Program-made: the position numbers and the translations under genes | In this document: in pieces, positions 62,336-64,000 of the stretch | How the letters are laid out: each line of letters opens with the position of its first letter | How positions within the stretch are numbered: position 1 is the stretch's first letter | Assembly: GCA_019057795.1 (NCBI GenBank) | Contig: JAHLWS010000021.1 | Coordinates: 1 to 64,000, forward strand | DNA length: 64,000 nucleotides | Reading direction: 5' to 3' | DNA from: Promethearchaeota archaeon | GTDB taxonomy: Archaea; Asgardarchaeota; Lokiarchaeia; Sigyniarchaeales; SOKP01 | The notes under the pieces: generated by a model | Databases searched by the model: none | Told to the model about the DNA's origin: nothing | The model's input: the letters and a program-made list of their open reading frames with translations, nothing else

Positions 62336-63997
62336 TTAATTATTATAGATCTCTTTAAATTGTATTCTAATTACTTTCTTATTTAACTTACCTACGCTGG
62401 TCCTAGGGATAGAGTCCACAAATATGATCTTGTTTGGTATTTGCCATTTAGCAAAATTCTTGGTGAGATATTGGCGAAGTTCTTTTTCAGCAATTGATTT
62501 AAAGCCTTCCCGTAGAACAACTAAAGCTAAAGGTCTTTCCTCCCATTTTGGATGTGGTAATCCTACTACGGCAGCTTCAAGTACGCCTTTATGAGACATT
62601 AACGTATTTTCCATATCAATTGAACTAATCCATTCTCCACCGCTTTTAATAACATCTTTAATCCTATCTGTTATCTTTAGATATCCTTCAGAATCAATAC
62701 AACCAGCATCACCAGTTCTAAAAAATCCATCTGGTGTAAAACTATCCTTAGTTCGATCCGAGTTATAATAGCACCTGGTAATCCAAGGACCACGTATAAG
62801 CACTTCTCCAGAAGACTTCCCATCGCTAGGAAGCTCATTACCCATCTCATCTAATACTTTAATGTCTATACCTGAATTAATGGTACCTTGCTTTTTCTTA
62901 AGTTCCCAAAGATCCTCTTCAGAAAGTTCTTTTTTAAGCCAGGGTTTGAAATAATTTAGGGTGACAATTGCTAACCCTTCTGTAGAACCATAAGTATGTA
63001 CAATTTCTCCACCAGTATCGTCCCAGAAACCTCGCATTAGAGTTATTGGGGGTTCAGATCCTCCGCAGAGGAAACGAGCACCGGTTAAATCTGGTTTTTC
63101 GTCCATTTTTCTGATTATTTCATGCATTGCCATCAAAACGGTCGGTACTGCAGCTGATATAGTTACTTTTTCTTTAACCATCAGATTGGTAAGTTCTTTT
63201 AGATCTTGTAAGCCCCACTTGCCCGAGAAAATTAATTTAGCCCCTGCATATGCTGAAGCTTGAGGTATCGACCAACCAAGGACATGGAACATGGGAACCA
63301 TTTGAAAAACAACATCATTCACTGATATAGAGAATTTAGCAGTAAACATTAAGGCATGAATATATACTTCTCGGTGAGAGTAATATACACCTTTTGGTTT
63401 TCCAGTAGTACCTGTTGTATAACACGCTGCATACGAAGAATTTTCATCTAAGTAAGGCCATTCATATTTCGGTGAGGCATTATTCACAAGTTCTTCATAG
63501 CTATAAATTGGGTTAAGATCAGTTCTTATATCACTTAAATCCTTTTCAGTAATAATTATGTACCCTTTTATTTCCTTGCATAAAGCAGCTACAGATTCAG
63601 CTACACTAATCAGATCTTCATCAACAATGATATATTTTGCACCAGAATGATTTATTACGTAAGATAATTCCTCAGGAATAAGGTTTAGATTCAAAGAAAC
63701 CATAACAGCCCCCATTCCAGGGAGGCCATAATAAATCTCAAAATGCTGATGGTGATTCCAAGCAATAACTCCAACTCTATCACCAACTTTTATACCAATA
63801 GAGTCTAACGCATTTGCTAATCTTTGCATTCTTTCATATGAATCCTTATAGGTATACTGAAATAAGTTCCCATCACTTTTTCTTGTAATGATTTCTTGTT
63901 TCGCGAAATTTCTTATACCCTGCCGCATATGGTTTATAACATTAAGCTGGTAATTTTTTTCTTGCTCAACCATAAAACCTTTAACAATCTTCCTCAT
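62336..63997 (-). CDS. Medium/long-chain fatty acid-CoA ligase
   Basis: The product (553 residues from ATG 63997, or 545 from ATG 63973) is an acyl-CoA synthetase of the AMP-forming family. YTTGTTGKPKGVYYSH is the P-loop, VHTYGSTEGLAI binds the adenine, FRTGDAGCIDSEGYLKITDR and the final PRTSVGKLNKKVIR include the adenylation Lys. Its similarity is to fatty-acid and 3-methylmercaptopropionate type ligases. AAAGG lies six bases before ATG 63973, so that start (MVEQEKNYQLN) is favoured. In-frame TGA directly precedes 63997, so the gene is complete. It is convergent with the acetoacetyl-CoA ligase. Confidence 0.9.
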   Translation of the reverse strand: MRKIVKGFMVEQEKNYQLNVINHMRQGIRNFAKQEIITRKSDGNLFQYTYKDSYERMQRLANALDSIGIKVGDRVGVIAWNHHQHFEIYYGLPGMGAVMVSLNLNLIPEELSYVINHSGAKYIIVDEDLISVAESVAALCKEIKGYIIITEKDLSDIRTDLNPIYSYEELVNNASPKYEWPYLDENSSYAACYTTGTTGKPKGVYYSHREVYIHALMFTAKFSISVNDVVFQMVPMFHVLGWSIPQASAYAGAKLIFSGKWGLQDLKELTNLMVKEKVTISAAVPTVLMAMHEIIRKMDEKPDLTGARFLCGGSEPPITLMRGFWDDTGGEIVHTYGSTEGLAIVTLNYFKPWLKKELSEEDLWELKKKQGTINSGIDIKVLDEMGNELPSDGKSSGEVLIRGPWITRCYYNSDRTKDSFTPDGFFRTGDAGCIDSEGYLKITDRIKDVIKSGGEWISSIDMENTLMSHKGVLEAAVVGLPHPKWEERPLALVVLREGFKSIAEKELRQYLTKNFAKWQIPNKIIFVDSIPRTSVGKLNKKVIRIQFKEIYNN

Positions 63998-64000
63998 TCA

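Overview
The window reads as a chromosomal segment of an Asgard archaeon, most likely of the Lokiarchaeia. Intergenic DNA is very AT-rich and genes are densely packed on both strands. Archaeal hallmarks are a histone, an Sm-like protein, archaeal-type ThiC and a ThiD-ThiN fusion, a tungsten-type aldehyde:ferredoxin oxidoreductase with a MoaD-like partner, and a tRNA with bulge-helix-bulge introns. Eukaryote-like proteins point to Asgard: two fused roadblock/Ras-family GTPases, a longin-roadblock protein, a second longin-like protein, a RING-H2 protein with TPRs, LRR and TPR proteins, and a large surface protease ending in a Loki-type C-terminal sorting signal. The lineage call is inferred from gene content; no marker was compared with a database.

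Layout. 1-5.7 kb: two MFS transporters, a CrtC/AttH-like protein, a small membrane protein, thioredoxin with an HTH regulator. 5.9-14.1 kb: longin-roadblock protein, FAD reductase, a large TPR protein, an amidohydrolase, an unknown protein and a dual-specificity phosphatase. 14.3-18.8 kb: the papain-like surface protease. 18.9-24.5 kb: NUDIX, small ferredoxin-fold-like protein, esterase, the thiamine pair thiC/thiDN, RING-TPR protein. 24.5-28.9 kb: tandem roadblock-GTPases and a beta-decarboxylating dehydrogenase. 29-37 kb: membrane hydrolase, histone, two GNATs, AOR plus MoaD-like protein, tRNA-Arg(CCT), double HNH protein, Lsm. 37.2-45.1 kb: metallophosphoesterase, dihydrolipoyl dehydrogenase, glycerate 2-kinase and an LRR protein. 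45.2-49.7 kb: a three-gene cluster of unknown role (acidic beta-sandwich protein, beta-propeller protein, longin-like protein). 49.8-59.4 kb: MBL hydrolase, ferredoxin-like protein, two C-GCAxxG-C-C proteins with diaminopropionate ammonia-lyase, ornithine cyclodeaminase-like protein, NDP-forming acyl-CoA synthetase and a second ThiC. 59.6-64 kb: acyl-CoA ligases behind a strong inverted repeat.

How genes work together. The thiamine genes supply and phosphorylate the pyrimidine moiety. The acyl-CoA and acetoacetyl-CoA ligases, NDP-forming synthetase, Lpd, AOR and amino-acid lyases fit a heterotrophic lifestyle that oxidises amino or fatty acids with ferredoxin. The GTPase, roadblock, longin and RING proteins form a scattered eukaryote-like regulatory set.

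The most notable signals are: (1) a tRNA-Arg with two introns, one of them inside the T-loop; (2) the tandem roadblock-GTPase-unknown-domain proteins beside a RING-H2 protein that keeps both canonical E2-contact positions; (3) a ThiC paralogue interrupted by an in-frame TGA exactly at the family's conserved Trp; (4) three genes split by one-base shifts at poly(A) runs, which may be slippage sites or assembly errors; and (5) a 17-bp inverted repeat of operator type ahead of the acyl-CoA ligase region.
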